Positions 12,601 through 26,925 of a stretch of 64,000 bases of DNA are shown in pieces. The stretch's first letter is position 1. Each line of letters starts with the position of its first letter. Location: contig NC_081829.1 of the NCBI RefSeq assembly GCF_030867095.1, positions 89,241,261 to 89,305,260 of the forward strand. The letters are read 5' to 3'. Source of the stretch: Alligator mississippiensis (lineage: Eukaryota > Chordata > Crocodylia > Alligatoridae). The notes beneath the pieces are model-generated. The model was not told the DNA's origin, did not search any database, and was given only the letters and a program-made list of their open reading frames with translations. The position numbers were made by a program, and so were the translations under genes.

Positions 12601-15600
12601 ACGAGGTGTAATATCTTTTCTCAAATGTTTTGTAGTTCATTCTGGTAACTTTGAATATTGTTGGTGTCAGTGAAATATCTAATTCCTTTTTGAAGGAAGT
12701 ATCAGTGATTCATAAAATTATAAATGCAAATTATAAACACAAATGTAAGAGCACTTAACTACAGTACAACCAATTATTGTTGTGAAAGACATGCAGGTGT
12801 CCCATAAGTAAATTAATTTTTTTCATGCTCTAAAATGATGACTGTTTAATAATTATAAACAAAACACTAGTGCAGTTCATCACTTTTTAATAATACTGTA
12901 TTTACCCACTGCTGTTAACTTTACTATGCTGCATGCAAAAGGTTGTTTCCAGTTCAATCCATCCAAGGGTTGTTGCAATAAAATAGCATAGAAATCAAGT
13001 TATAGTTCCACTCTGGGGATCTAAGCTATTAAGTCATATAAATACCGGAATGCAATGTAGTGTAACGTTCTTTTGGTTTTAATTATCTTACTATGCTGTT
13101 CTTTAGATGGCATTAAAGTATGCAAGTCAAACGGTATTTTTATGAACCCTGAGAGATCAACAAGAAAAGCAAGCCCTGTATGTTGAAAACATGGGTTTGT
13201 TCTCTTGATTTTCTCCTGACATTTGAAGGATGGCAAATTTTGTCAGTAGGAAATAAAGCAACTTACTGGTGCGTCATGGTAAGTAATCTGCACAGTTCAG
13301 TGTTTATTTACACAATACAGAAAATAATGCTTTTTTGTTGCAGGTAGTAACAGAAAAGGGCAAAACCAGCACACGCACTTGCTAGAGTTTCCATAACAAC
13401 CTCTGCCTAACATCCTTTACTTAGAGCTCAATTCTTATTGGAAGGCCCAAATAAAATTTAAATTAGCTACAAATCAAAAGCACAAAATGAGACTTCAATA
13501 GGATTTTAAAAAGATGAAATGTGAGTGTATTGCAGGGTAATAATTCAAATACAGTAGGTTTTCTTTCTTCACGGCTTTTGAGTTCAAACAGCAATGATGT
13601 GATCACTTTACAATTTTTCTTAAGGGTTTAAAAATATTATTTATATAGTTATAGTTTGTGTTGCCCACAGTCTAACAGGCTGAATTTTATACTGTCAAGT
13701 TAACTTCAAAGAACAACTTGACTTTCACATTTTCTGCAAAGTGTAAAGGTCTACAGTAATGCTCATTTTTCTTTGTTTTTTATGTTTGTAGAATTTTTTA
13801 AAATGTGAAATTACTAGTATTGTGATTTATCTTTATTATTATTTTTAAACATTTTAATCTGTCAGTGTTTGCACAGGACAAACCGAAATGGGTGCTTCTT
13901 ACCTTTATGCAGCACAATGTCCTGTAACAGTAGTCTGGCTGTTGTTACCCCAGAGACTAAGTATATCAGTGTAGTCCCAGCTGCTGCTTTTATGGGTTTT
14001 GAAGCCTGGATTTTCTTTTCATTTTTTTAAACATAAACTTCAACAGTCTTTAGTGACCCAAAGGTTGGGGGCCAGAGAGAACCAAGAAATGTGGTTTGCA
14101 GCAATTTTCTCAGATGGTGACAGGCAGACTGCTGTCCACAGGCCCAGATGATTATAGTCTTCTGCTCCTGTCCTCTGTATTTTCCTCTAAGATCTGATTA
14201 TTATATGTCACTGTTTTTTTTAATAGTTCTTCAGTTTGTTTTGGATTGTGTTGGAAAGAAGTATTGTTTTGTGGAAGAACAGGTATCAGTTGCTCACGGT
14301 CAATTAACACAGTCCTTATTCTCCCAGAACTATAAGGCGAGTAGGTGGTTGCACTAACTAGTTCTGATAGAGCTGAAGGCTGATTCCATACATCTTACCT
14401 TTAAGAGCTATTAACCATTCATCAGGCTGCATATATATGTTATCTTCAGAACCTTAATATTCTGATTTCAACTTGATTGCTTTTAACTGCATTTTTATAA
14501 AAGATTTAATTCAAAGAATTGGTGACAAAAATCATGCCGACTATTTTTTGTAGAGAAACCTCAAAGGAAAAGAAAAAATATTTTACCTTTAAAATAACTC
14601 GTAAGTGAACAAAGGCAGAAGTATTTAGTACCCAATTATGATGTACATCCAAAAGCTCTGAGTTATGTTTATTTGAGAGGGAGTCTTTTAGGGCTAGAGT
14701 TTAGGACTTGGTGAAGATGGTACTTCTGTAAATAATGCACCATTTTGGGTGCATTTCCATTTTTACCATTTTTATGAATTGAGGGGAGTCAGCTCCTTTC
14801 TAGCATTGTTGACACTGCCTGCTTCCTTAAATCTCGGCAGACTTGCAGAGAAGAGGATATAGGGCACCATTGGACGTCCAGCCTTCAAATAAAAGCAAGC
14901 TGTGAACACATTTTCTTCTGCATTGATAAAGCTTTTCACAGTCAAAAAATTATTGTTCAAATCCAAACAAGCTTAAAAAACCCTCATGCATTCAGACCTG
15001 ATGCAGATACCTAGTACTGGTATATTTGGGAAGATAAATATTTAAATTTATACTTGATGGTAATACCTATGTTTTTTCTAATAATACATCAGTCATTTGG
15101 CTTGTTGCCTGATATCTCTGTTGTCTCAATGCATAGACCAAATTTTTTTCTCAGGTTTGCTGGTGTGTAAATCCTTGATTTTAGTGGACTTAATTTGTAC
15201 CAGTGTAACTGAGAGACGAGCATTGTCTTGAACACCAAGCTATATCATCAGGTCCAGTCCTGTGATCTATCAGGTATCACACATTATAATGTTTCTCAAA
15301 TTTATCCAACTCCACCTTAAAGTTGAGTTCCCAGTACTCCCATTGGAAAGAAATCAAATTGGACACCTTCTTCCTGGATTGCTCTTTAAAGTGCATTGAC
15401 TTACCGTGTTTGTTTTTCAGTGATGCCATTTGAATGCAATGGATACCTTGATACAAGGTAATTTCTCATGGTTCCAAGTCAGTTCTGCAGTGACGTAGCT
15501 CCCAAGAGACTTGGTTTTGAAAAATGAAATGCATAGCAGGGTTGGTTTAAAAAAAAAAAAAAAAAAAGCAGCCAAGTCCCATTTTCTATTTGAAAAGAAA

Positions 15601-17529
15601 AGCGGAACTGAAAAGTTGGACATTTTTACTCTTAAGCCTCTCTCTTTATTAAATTTTCATTGGGAATTGATATAGTTTAATTATTACAGAAAGGCTAATA
15701 GTCATAGAACTAGACTACTCAACAGTGGTCAAGTATTTGCTCTGGAAAGGATGTTTTGTCTTCAGACTGGCTTTTTCCATTCTTAATTGTACTCGGGTAC
15801 AGTGGAGGTGCACATACAGAATTGGTGTACAGGTTTTTGCAAGGCCATAGGTGTGCTGGGGAGACATGAATGATTGCACAGGTGGCAGGCAGCCAGTCAG
15901 TTGAGGGAACTCCTAGTGAGATTATTCCTGGAAGAGTCTCTCTCCCCCTCATCATGGAATGGATTCTTACCCAACCACCTCCAGAAATTCATTTTGGTTG
16001 GTCACTGGCAATGGAAAAAATTATTAGATTTCCTTTTAAAACACTATTGTAGAGCATTAATAATGCACAATCCCCTCCCAAGTTTTTAAAAAAAAACCCT
16101 TGTGATATAAATGGTGTTTTTAAGTATTTGTTGAAAATAATCTTTTTATACCTTAGAGATGAAAGTCCTTTGGCTCAACAGACAAATTGAGAAGTTTTAT
16201 CAACTTTGTTTCCTTGTCAGGCAAACTTCTGATTACAAGGAACAGAATCCTATTATTGTTATCTAATTATGCATCCAAATTGATTATGGTAAAAGGGAAA
16301 TGAAAGACCAAGAAACATCCAGACTTTTGCTCTTCACATCCTATTTGTATATGTTGAGGCAGAAAGTTTGACAACCTGTTTGCTGTAAATGGGGATCGGT
16401 GTGAAGTTCAGTTCTTTAATGTTCCTTCTGATGAATCGGTGCTCTCGTTCATGTTTGGAAAGAAATTTCCAAAATGACAATGTCTTTATTCAAGTCATTT
16501 CTAAGTAAATATTCATACGTATTCTTGCACAGTGAATTTTCAGCTTTGGACTTAATTGACGTAAAGGACTTTTCAATTATAGTTGTTGTTGCAACTTTTT
16601 ACGTGTGACGGATGGTAACATTATGAAACTCTGGCCCTAGGTGCATTGTCTTCTTGCTGCTACTAATTAGGAGCGACAGTGAGCTGCTGTTTCACTGCCT
16701 GGCAGCGACTTGTGCCCTATAACCATAAACAAATTGATTTGACATGTTACGTTCAGTGAAATAACCAAAAATAGGCACACAACCATTGACTAAGACATTC
16801 CTTACTGTGCCTATCTCTGTGTGTGTGTGCACTTCAGTGTTTATCAAGTCAAGATTTCTAGAGGCTCAGTGAGGTGCTTTTTTTCTTTAATAGAAAAGAG
16901 ACAATGTATTGCAGATTTTGACCTTTTAACAGTAATTATTCAAAGCGTGGTTAGAATCAAGCTTTCATAATGTCTCATAACACTGAGATCTTAGCTTTTT
17001 AATGTTACAGTAACCATTCATTTTCATATTACCCAGTATTTGATAAACTTTCTAAAGAACCCAAATTATGTGGATACATTTTATTCAGCATGTTTTCGTT
17101 CCTTTTGACATGAACTATTTTGATATAATTTTGATTTTGAAACAGTGATCTGGTCACTTGGCAGATAAATAAGCTTGCTGTCTTATTTTCTGTAGTATCA
17201 CTCAGGCCGTTTTATTAATCCCTATAGTAGAACGCCGGTTTTCATCAAGAGGTCAGGAGGTCTGATCTGTGTATTGTAAGAATCGCAAACCGCATTCATC
17301 CATGTTCTGCGCTATTTTAAATTGAATGGGTAGGTTGTTTGGGGGGGGTTGTTTGTCTGTAGGAGTGCAGACTACATGTGATATTGAAATACTGTATGCT
17401 GAGAATAGTATTTATATGAATTAGTGAAAAATGTAGTTTTTTCTGGACAAGGCGTATAGTGCTGCCTTATATGAGTTATTTCCCAGGAGCCTGCATGTTA
17501 ATAGTCACAGAAGCTTAATAGCAGACCCA

Positions 17530-17842
17530 GTAGGCGAAATGGCTCCACTGGCCAGATCTAGCTCATGAGTATGTTTGGTATCTCTGGTCTAGGCCATTTT
17601 ACCTAGCCTGCAAGGCTCCTAGAGGGGCTAGAAACTCAGGGCCAGGTCAAGATCTGCTACCAAATTCCCAGCTGTGGAGCCCTGATGGGCATGCGTGTTG
17701 GTGGAAGTGGGTGGCAAGGGAGAAGGTGAACGACAGCTGCATTAGCCACTGCCACTCACCCTGCCACAGGGTCTGTATCTGGCCCTAGGAGGTCCCTTGG
17801 GATCTGGATCTTGCCGTGGGAGCACAGGTGAGATTGACACCT
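17530..17842 (+). mobile_element. hAT-type terminus fragments
   Basis: Two right-end-like strings occur 250 bp apart: GAGTATGTTTGGTATCTCTG at about 17567 and GTGAGATTGACACCTCTG at about 17828. Both resemble the GTATTTGATACCCCTG end of the element at 52589-53030. No matching left ends were found, so these are probably truncated or nested copies. Confidence 0.35.
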
Positions 17843-20800
17843 CTGGTCCAGACTGATTCTCAGCCATTCAAACTGATAATATTTCTTGCTTTTGTCATCT
17901 TGACTAGTTGTGCCAAGACTGTTACTAAGGCTTAGATCCCGATGACCAAGACCTTTAATGGGGTGACTGATTTTGTTTTGTGTATGTGTCGCTGTTGTTT
18001 TGGAAATGCTCAAATAACTTTCTAAAAGTTATTTATTTACTTAATTTAAACAGGGGGGTTACAAACTCCTTGCTTGGAAACCACAGCAAAACCAATCCAG
18101 TATGCTATTCTTTGCATCTGCTTCTTTAGAAATGTGGTAGTTTAAGATGCAGTAGGAAGGGATGTAACAGTATCACCAGTAGATGTATTCAAGGGCATTT
18201 GGAAATTTAAGAATATTTAAAAAAAATCACAATAACATTTTAATTGTGAGTGTTTGCGTGTTGTTTCCGTTTCCACCCCTCCCTACTTTGGAAAGTTTAT
18301 TTGTATTACATTTTAATTACCTGGCAAATACCTTATTAAAATAGGAAAACAGAATGATCACTGGAATTGAAGGGAAAATTTCCAAAGATGAGCACTGATG
18401 TCATATTGTCTTTCTGCAAGATGAGTGGTTTTAAAAACAAGTTAAAAATATTAGATTTTATGTTAGTAAAAGGCATACTCATTTTTTCCTGTATATGTAT
18501 TTTTTCTTCTCCATCTGTTTAAAAATTTCTTTTGGAAGAAAGTTCGTCTGATGTTCCTTGCTGATATGTGCTATATGAACATTATCACAAGCATCTATAA
18601 GAAATCTATTGAAAGGGGAACTAATATTAGGCTTCTGTCTTGCACCTACTATTAGAAATCCAAAATTATTCTCACAGATGTTTTCCTTTTTTCAGTTTCT
18701 GCAAACCTGCTTTCATATTTGTTCTTAAACTTCCTGAGGTTTTTACAAAATATTCATATAATGACTAAGTCATGCTCAAGCAATATTAGATGAAGCCTTT
18801 TTTTCTATCAAATGCATAATCGGTAATATCAGAGTTGAAAAAAATCAATTTTTTCCATTTTTTTCAGGGCTGAGGGAAATCATCACAGTTGGGTTTAATA
18901 AAGACTAAAAGGATGTCAGTGTGTTACAGCACTTAAAGAAGAGCTATATTGGTGTTTCTGCTAAATTGCTCTCCAAGGAAGAGCTGCACATAAAGCCGAA
19001 GGTCTGCATTTTACCTGCCTCTGACATTATTTTGAAGTTAAATGCAGGTTGCCTGCTGCCTTGTTTGCCTTTAACTCCTCTATTCAACTCCTGTAATTGC
19101 TGTTTAGAGTGTCGCAGCAATTCATGATAATTGCTAAACAGTTTACTTTTTGCATGTCACAGACACTGTTTTTCTGAACAATAAAACTGCAGTATTTAAA
19201 TAGTATTTTCTAGCAGCTGCCCTGGCTTTCCTCATGTGTCATAAATACTGAGAAAAAAGAATGTGCAGACCCTTTTCCTTCTATAATAATTAGTCTGTTC
19301 TGCCCAACTAACATGTTCGCACTTTGACGTCAGAAGTTTTTGGCCTTTATCCTGCAGACGTGTATGTATTTAAGTTTACTAGCCCAAGTAGTCGCATTTA
19401 ATTGCAGTAGAATAACCTGCGTTAATTAAGTTAAGCATGTGCGTAAGTGTTTTCAGGGTCATAGCTTTAATGAATTAGTTTGTTTCCATCCCAGTCCAGA
19501 ATGTAACATCCACCTCTTTGTTTTATAGGGCATTATGACATGGAACACAGCTTTGGTGGCTTGTTAGCCCTGCTGGGTACCTGACGCATGGAAGTTTGGG
19601 GGGGGGTTAAATTGACTTCACATAATCTTCTTTTCCTTACTTAATGAATAAGTGATTTTAAGGCTTTAATTGTAATCATCAAAGGGCCTCTTAGTTGCCG
19701 TAGGTCCTCTGTACACTGTTAATTGCAGAATAAGAGTTTTAAAACCTCGTCAACTTAGTAATACAGTAAACACATTGAAAAAGAGTACTTGTCTGACTGT
19801 TCCTAATGTTCCACAAGAAGTGAGACTGGCCACTGTCTTGGGTTTCTCTGGGGGAAGAGGCAGGTCAAGGTGCTATGTTGAAAAACTTTCTTTTATGTAG
19901 TATAATGTCAATGGAGTCTAAATCTGTGCTTCAACCTTCAGTTCTCAGTGGCTTCTAAAGCTGTTTTGTCTTTTGTGGCATACTTCTGTTAGCAGGTAAC
20001 CAGGAATAGAGTATAATCTGTCTTTTGTTAATGTGGCTTCTTCAAATGGCCGGTGTTTCCCAAGGAAAAGAAAGGATCTTGTTTAGCTAGTTCTATACAA
20101 TTCCAGTGGAAAAACAGATGTGATTTTTCTTAAGATACCATGTGTGTCCATGATTACATTTAATGAAACTTTCATTCCAAACAGGAAGGCAGACATTTCC
20201 CACAAAATGAAATTCCTGGGGGGAAAAACATAGGTCAGTTTTGTTGATTACAAAATTAAAATCCTTCCTTTCAGTTTTGACTGTATCTTATACATACTAC
20301 TACATAATAAAATTAGATGCAATTTGTATATTGTATCATATGTGTCATATTCCCTGTGCAATATGTGAATTATCTAGGTTAAAATAATCGGTATTGTAAT
20401 TGATTGCAAGTAACCATTTTTAATAAGCTTAGTACTGTAATGGGAAATTTTATTGATTATTATGGTGGCATCCTCATTTGTGTGTTAGTCATTGGAGTTC
20501 TACTTGGCTTACTGTTAAAAATTTGGGGAAAGGGCTTGTATTGTATTTATGAGTATTGTATGTGACTTGGGCAGGATTATAAAACTGAATTCAGCAGCCT
20601 ACTTGAATTCTATAAGGTTAACTCCTACTTGCGCTGTTTGTTGGCTTTGGCTGGAAGTGAAGTCAGTGATCCCCAAGTACATAGACATTGACAGCAGAAA
20701 AATATCAAATGTGGTGTAGACACACCTAAGCTAACTTGAAACTAATTGACTCAGGTACCCCTTGCAAAGGAGGATTTATAACTTCCTCCAGGGGGGACTT

Positions 20801-21219
20801 AGATGTCAGCACAGCTCAGCTGCTAGCTTCCTCCAAAATAACTTTTTTTTATGCTCTGCTGTGGTCATAGCAGGTCCTGTTACGTAGACGTTTCTTGAAA
20901 GAACACTGGGGTTCTTGCTTCTTCCAGGTACCAGCAAAGATAACTGGATTTATTTTGTAAAGACTGAGCCTAAAATAAAAGGACCCTAACCAGTTAAAAG
21001 CTGACCTGGCAAAAAGAGAGGAAGACAAATGAAAAATCTGTCCTTAGGCCACCAAGTCCAGGTGTTAGGGCTGAACCAAGAGAACTGCCACTCTTCCGGT
21101 AGAAAACTAGGAATGTAAATTCGTTTGCTCAGTTTCTTCTCAAAGGATTAATCATGCCTGATCCGGAATAAACATCTTCCAGGATGACACCTGGAAGATC
21201 TCTGTAAGAGAGTCTCTCT

Positions 21220-21720
21220 CACTATAATGAATGCCTGTACACTTGCACTTGCTGGCGCTGTGATCTAGAGAGTGGGGATTTCAGTCTGGGGCAGGTTAGA
21301 GTGGCAGGGGGCATTTCCTCACAGCTCAACTCCTTCCAATCATAGAGGAGTTGCATTGCTGCTGCCTTCCGTCCCCATCCCCTGTCCCCCCGCAACCTTC
21401 CTGAGACTGGAGACAGCCCCTGAGACATGGTCCTGCTCCTTCCTCCCCTTTCAGAGACCAGGAGAGGAAGGGAAGATCACCACCAATTGTTACAAGTTCC
21501 CCACTGCTCTCTCTGCTCCCAGAGGCTAGGAGGAATGGAGCAGCTGCTGCTCTCCATGCCTTCCCCAGGCTGGGATCACCCCTGTCTGCAGAAGTTGCAA
21601 GGAGCAGGGAGGGGGAGGCTCATAGCCCCAGCTGGGGCTGGAGGTCAGCAGGTTCTCTTGCAACCTGGGCCAACACCAGCTCTAAGGCTACCTACCTGAG
21701 CTCAAAGCAGTTAGGTCTCC
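21220..21720. other. GC-enriched intronic patch
   Basis: A locally GC-rich block with overlapping open frames on both strands, no splice-framed coding pattern and no repeat ends I can identify. Confidence 0.25.
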
Positions 21721-23140
21721 TCTCAAGGTTTTGAGTGCATCTTTGAATACTGTATTTCCTACAGTTAATAGTAACAATGTTTCTGAAGAGCCATAAAATA
21801 GCACACCAGTTATCAAAGAATGCCCAGTCTCTTGCCTTTACCAATTGTTTAAAAGTAGCAAAGGACTCATTACTAAGTCAGGACTCTCAGTAAATATGAG
21901 GACATTTTCTTTAGTGTAATAAATGCTCTCTGAGCTGAATTTTCAGGCTTCTTGAGGAGGTTACCCTGCATGTTTCCTGGTGAAGGAATATCATGGTTCA
22001 GTTTCATCATCCGTGAAATGAGTCTGTTTTTTGGAAGTTAAATTTTTCTTTCTGGTATCACATGTAATTGGGAATTCCTTCCAGTATTGTGAGTTGCTTG
22101 CTTTAGTCCCCAGCTTAAATCTCATGCTCGTACAGCTGAAAACTTCATATAACTATAAAGCTAGTGTATGCTGTTAATATCATGAAATTGAAAATTCTGC
22201 GTGTGGGTGTATGTAAGAATCATCTTTCTTAATTCAGCCTAGACGAGGAGATCAGCTAGGAGTTGCTTGTTTAAGGCCTCATTGCAAAATGAAAGCTCCA
22301 ATTTTCATTTCTGTCTTCACTTTTCAAGCTCATGTTTGCTTTATATAATTGTGCCTTGCTTTTGTCATCCTCTCTTCATAGCCTAGTTCATAATGACAGT
22401 TCTCCAGTACGTTTAAGTTCATATAAATCACCAGTACATTCTGGTTTCTCTGGGAGTTGTGTTTTTCCAACAGGAACTTTCATGAAATGCACTTAATTTT
22501 AGAACACCAATACACGCAGTCTGTTGTATTGAATTATCAAACACTGTGTATGCTAAGTGCTCTAGAGTAATTACCAGATATGTACATTTTTAGGGTAAAG
22601 AAAAGACTTCGGGAAAGATGCAAGTTTTAGTCGGAATGATTTTTATTATACAAATCAGAGGGAAAATTTCTTTCATGACTTGTAAGAAAATGGATACAAA
22701 ATAATCCAGTAATATATCTTTCTTATTTTTATACTGTCTTGTCTCGGATTTCACCAATACACTTGCCGAAATACTGGTTATGGTGAAAGAAATGTAAACT
22801 TTAAGAGGATCATTTTCAGACAGACAGGAGTAAGTGGCCAGTGCCTGTTGAATTTCAGTTGGATGGGGTACCTAGTTCCCTAATAAATTCAAAAATAGCC
22901 TATTAAATTAAGAATTAATTTATTTCTGAAAATTGTGTTAAATGGCTTTCTGTAGAGCAAGCCAGATTTAATTGGCCTCCAGGTGCATGGAGTTTCTGTC
23001 CTGTTCTGTCAGTGGAAGTTGTCTCCAATTTGGAGATGGGAGAATGCTCTGCTGTGGGCTGCTTTATCTCAAAGGATTTCTGTGAAAAAGTGTTCCTTCG
23101 ATTCCTATCCTTGGCATCTCATGGTGGAGATGCTCTGTAG

Positions 23141-23369
23141 TACAGGTTCCCAACCACTGGGCCACGAACGGTTGACTGCTGGGTCACGGGATGAGCCCCC
23201 CTGCTCGGACCCCCGTCTGGCCGCCAGGGCGAGCGGTTTCCACTGCTGGCAGTCGCGTGCGAGGTTAAAGCTGGGTGGCTTGGCAGCCCCGGGAGGGAGG
23301 CAGCTGGCTCTGTGTGCCCCATCCTGCTGCCGAGCTGGTCTGCAGTATAAAAAAGGTTGGGAACCACGG
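23141..23369. mobile_element. Short hAT-type element (TTCCCAACC ends)
   Basis: Target duplication CTCTGTAG (23133-23140) and CTCTATAG (23370-23377). Ends are TACAGGTTCCCAACCACTGGG and, reverse-complemented, CCGTGGTTCCCAACC. 229 bp, GC-rich interior, non-coding. Confidence 0.8.
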
Positions 23370-23788
23370 CTCTATAGTAAAGAAAAGAAGGCTGCAGAGC
23401 TGAATTGCAGTGACCTTTCCCTGGCCCTATAGATGCGTTGTTTTGTGACCAGCCAGGGGGGGACAGGCTTTGTAACCTGTAGGTCACAATCCCCGCTGAG
23501 TATCTGTTAAGAAGGGCTTTTAGGGGGTAAAGTACACCTGGATATTATCTCTCAGCGCATTGTTGATCCCTTCCCTAGCCCCTTTGCCTAGAACTAGAGG
23601 TCTGTAATGTATTCCCAGGAGTGCTGGAGGAATATATAGTAAGCGTACTTTGTGAAGTATAAGTCTGGATATTAATTTTAGAGGGGGATGCTGATAAAGT
23701 ATTTTAGAAATTTTGCTAAAAATTGATCAAGTCAAGGAAAGAGAAGCAATTGCTTCCCAAATAGTGACATCAGTGCTTTAGTGTAAAA

Positions 23789-24233
23789 CAGGGGTGGGCA
23801 AGTACAAGTGGCACTTGCAGTTGCTGTGTGGCAGGTGAGCCATGAGCACTCAATAAAGGGAGGTGCTGAAATAGAGATGGGGAACAGGGCACTCCAGCGA
23901 TGGGGGGCAAACACCTGAGATGCTGGGTGTTACAGCCAAGATTCAGGTTAATGCTTCCCAGGCCCTGAAGCCACTGCTGAATTCAGGACTTCAGATGCTT
24001 GCTCACCAGAAACTGCAGCAGCTGTGGAGCCAGCAAAGGGTTAACCTGAACACGGATGTTAACACTTACCCTGCTTTTCTCCGCGTGGCCAGGGCTCTGC
24101 CTCCACTTTGGTGCCACATAGTGCAAGCTTAATTGGCTGCGCTTCTGGGGTGGAGAGAGGGTTCAGAGTGGCACCCAAGGAGCGGGCACTGCTTAACTTA
24201 GGGCACCCCTACCAGAAAAATTGGCTACCATCA
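23789..24233. mobile_element. Degraded hAT-type element (CAGGGGTGGGCAA end)
   Basis: The left end is the classic CAGGGGTGGGCAA. Flanks GTGTAAAA (23781-23788) and GTATAAAA (24234-24241) match 7 of 8. The right end is degraded. Inside, repeated CACTGCTGAATTCAGG/CAGCAGCTG words are non-coding. Confidence 0.55.
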
Positions 24234-25185
24234 GTATAAAATATCTATGCTATTTCCTGCTCCGTCAGTTCTACTTTCAGAGAGAACTTATGGACTTTTA
24301 TGTTTAATTTCATTTTTGCTTTTTGTAAAACTGTGTTAAGCCACATGACTATATTTTCCACAGCTTTGGAAAACAATAGTTTGAAGATTCAAGCATAATA
24401 TTTCACGTTTTGAAAAACTATTGTGAATGCTGTCAAATCACCATAAAGTGAGGAAAGTGATAGTTATTTTCAAATCATTTGTGACATGCACATCTGGCTC
24501 AGTAATGACAACAGCTTAAAATATCATTACTGCTAATTATACTAAAGGCCACATAGTTAACAATCAATTTGTATGTCTTGGTGAGTAGTTAGTAAGAGTT
24601 ATTTGCAAAAATGTTCTTATCTTCATGCAGTGAAAAATATCTTTGAATATCCATCATTTATAAAAGCTGGCTTTTAGCATACAAAGCCAATTCAGCAACA
24701 AAAAGAAATGTCAAGCTTATCAAAAGCTCATGCAAAAAACACTGAAGTAGGACTTTCCAGAAAATCTGTTTGGGAGGAAATCAGTATTGTTTTTGTCTTA
24801 TAACAGTTGCATTTAATTTTTATTAAGGCTTTCAAAAAACTAACCAACACATGTGCCCATGTGTTATGGGAAATGCGATTAAGCTTTTGACGAGCAGTGT
24901 TCATGTGACTGTTGAAAACAACATACAGCTTGTACTCTTTTTAATGATCTCTTCCCTCTGTGTATGTCATAGGTTTTCATTCTGGTATAGTCCTAAGGTT
25001 CCAGAGGTTTAGTTAAAATGATGACCTTGCTTTGCCTTGAAAGGTCTAATGGATGAGCCTTATTTACATTTCCATTTTGAATCTCTACAAAAGAAAAGTT
25101 AGAACAGCCCATAACCAATGTTTGATTCTTAAGCTGAGTTTTTAGAAGATACTGTTCATTTTATATCCTGATTATGGTACTATAG

Positions 25186-25602
25186 CACTGGTCTCCAACC
25201 TTTTTACATAGGAGATCACCTTTGGCATTTAAAAGCAGCCCAACATCTACCATGCGTGGCCACCGCCACCTCCCCCATCTCCCACCCAGCACGTAAGTCT
25301 GTGGGGAAGGAAGGGGGGAGCAGATCGAGACAGAGGGAGAAAAAATGATTTGGGGGCGCACCTCCCCAGCAGGTGGGGCCTATCTAGCTGGGGCCCCACT
25401 CAACTTACCCCTGCTCCTGCCTCTGTGGCCATGTCACTTACCCTGGGGGGCCTCAATCTAGCCCCCTCCCCCACGGACTGACTTGCTGGGTTGGGGCACA
25501 TGCATGCACGTGGGCACTCAGCCCCCCACCCCAGCCTCAGATAGACTCCAAGAGCCTCCAAGATCTACCGTTGGATCAAGATCCACTGGTTGGTGACCAC
25601 TG
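25186..25602. mobile_element. hAT-type element (CACTGGTCTCCAACC ends)
   Basis: Ends CACTGGTCTCCAACC and, reverse-complemented, CAGTGGTCACCAACC (13 of 15 identical). Flanks TACTATAG (25178-25185) and TCCTACAG (25603-25610) match 6 of 8. GC-rich interior of 417 bp, non-autonomous. Confidence 0.75.
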
Positions 25603-25789
25603 TCCTACAGTATGACTGAAGAGACTTTTACCCATGCTTCCAGAAACGACCTCTAATTTTACAGGCACAGTTTTGTTCAAATGGCAGACAGCTCAAATGA
25701 TATCACAGAGACGATGAGACAAAATAACTCGCTTATAAAAGCAAGTATGTTATTAAAATATGACATAAAACAAAAACTCCACCCTACCC

Positions 25790-26545
25790 TTGCTTGGTTA
25801 ATGCCTGTCCAAATAGGAAGCTCTTGCAGTGGTCTGGAAGATGTCCAGGCTCAGACTCAGGCTGTGGCGTGCCAGAAGGGGAAGGAGTTGAGGAGGGACT
25901 GCCAAGAGCAACCTCCCACAGGTTTTCAACAAGCAAACTTGGTGCACAGATGGAACTTGCAGAAGATTGCTCTCGGCTCACCTTAGGGTCACAAAGGGAC
26001 ATCAAGAAAGCAGCTGATCCCTTTTTCATATATCAGGCCCAGACTATTTAGGGCCTTTTAGGCCAAAACCAGCACCTTGAATTTCATTTGGAAAGTTTTT
26101 GGAAGCCAGTGTAGACTTTAGAGTGCTGAAGTCATGTGGTCCTGGTGACTAATCCATGTCAGAAGACAGGGCACCATGTTGTGAACAAGCTGCAGCTTCT
26201 GCATGGTCATTTAGGGCAGCACCATGTAAAGTGTACGGTGATAGTCTAGCCTTAAGGTTACAAAGGTGTGGATGATGGTGGCCGGGTCCGAATCTGAAGA
26301 ACATTATAGCATTTCTGTGAGAGAGAATTGGTTAAAGGTGTTTCTAGCTACCACTTCCACTCGAAGATCCAGGGTAGCACAGGATTCAGGAGTACCACAA
26401 GGCTGATCCTGAATGACAAAGGAAGGCTGAACCCCATCAATGACGGACATCCCAATCCCCCCAGATTGTGGTCTGCCCACCACTATCACCTCTGTCTTGT
26501 CCAGATCAAACTTCAATTGACTTAATCACATTCAATCCCCAGCTG
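25790..26545 (-). mobile_element. L2-like LINE 3' fragment (reverse-transcriptase C-terminal region)
   Basis: On the minus strand the frame FDLDKTEVIVVGRPQSGG resembles the LN.DKTEV..VG motif after the RT active site in L2/CR1-group LINEs. Further along, with frameshifts and stops, come fragments of the LVHALVT.RLDY and TLHWLPV-type motifs (TLRLDYHRTLYM; LKSTLASKN) and then FEIQGAGFGLKGPK-like residues. It is antisense to PDZD8 and clearly decayed. Subfamily assignment is approximate. Confidence 0.6.
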
Positions 26546-26589
26546 CAGCCAGGCATTGGGAAGGACAGAAAACCATGGCAGGCAACCAT

Positions 26590-26925
26590 TTGGGGTGCCT
26601 ATACACAAGTATGGAGGCTGCTCCAACGCACTGTAATAACAGCGTGTTGGAGCAGACTCGATTGAGTCTGCTGTAGCATGGTAATTACTGTGCTGCAGCA
26701 GCCTCCTGTGTCTTGTGTATCAGTGTCCCTACGCTTACAAATGGTGGTGGGGGCGCTTGAACTAAAGCTCATTGAACAAGCTTTAGCTCAAGCACCCCTG
26801 CCCCCATTTTTAAGTGCGGGGACACTGATGCAAAAGATGCAGTGGTGCTTTAATTACAGTGGCTCTCAGAGCCGCTCTAATTAAAGTGCCACCCTACCCC
26901 TGGAGCACGTGTAAATGTGCCTTTG
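26590..26925. mobile_element. MITE-like inverted-repeat element
   Basis: Left end around GTGCCTATACACAAGT and right end reverse-complementing to GGCACATTTACACGTGC. Internal palindromes include GTTGGAGCAGACTCGATTGA and AGCTTTAGCTCAAGC/GCTTGAACTAAAGCT. The end style resembles 40513-40742. Confidence 0.45.

Noticed and set aside
15413..15460. Possible micro-exon between TTTTTCAG and GGTAAT
   Set aside because: The frame that fits has a stop codon and no match to PDZD8.
24765..24795. SVWEE-like translation considered as the missing PDZD8 exon
   Set aside because: Only five residues fit; the sequence on both sides does not match PDZD8 and no donor or acceptor with correct phase is present.
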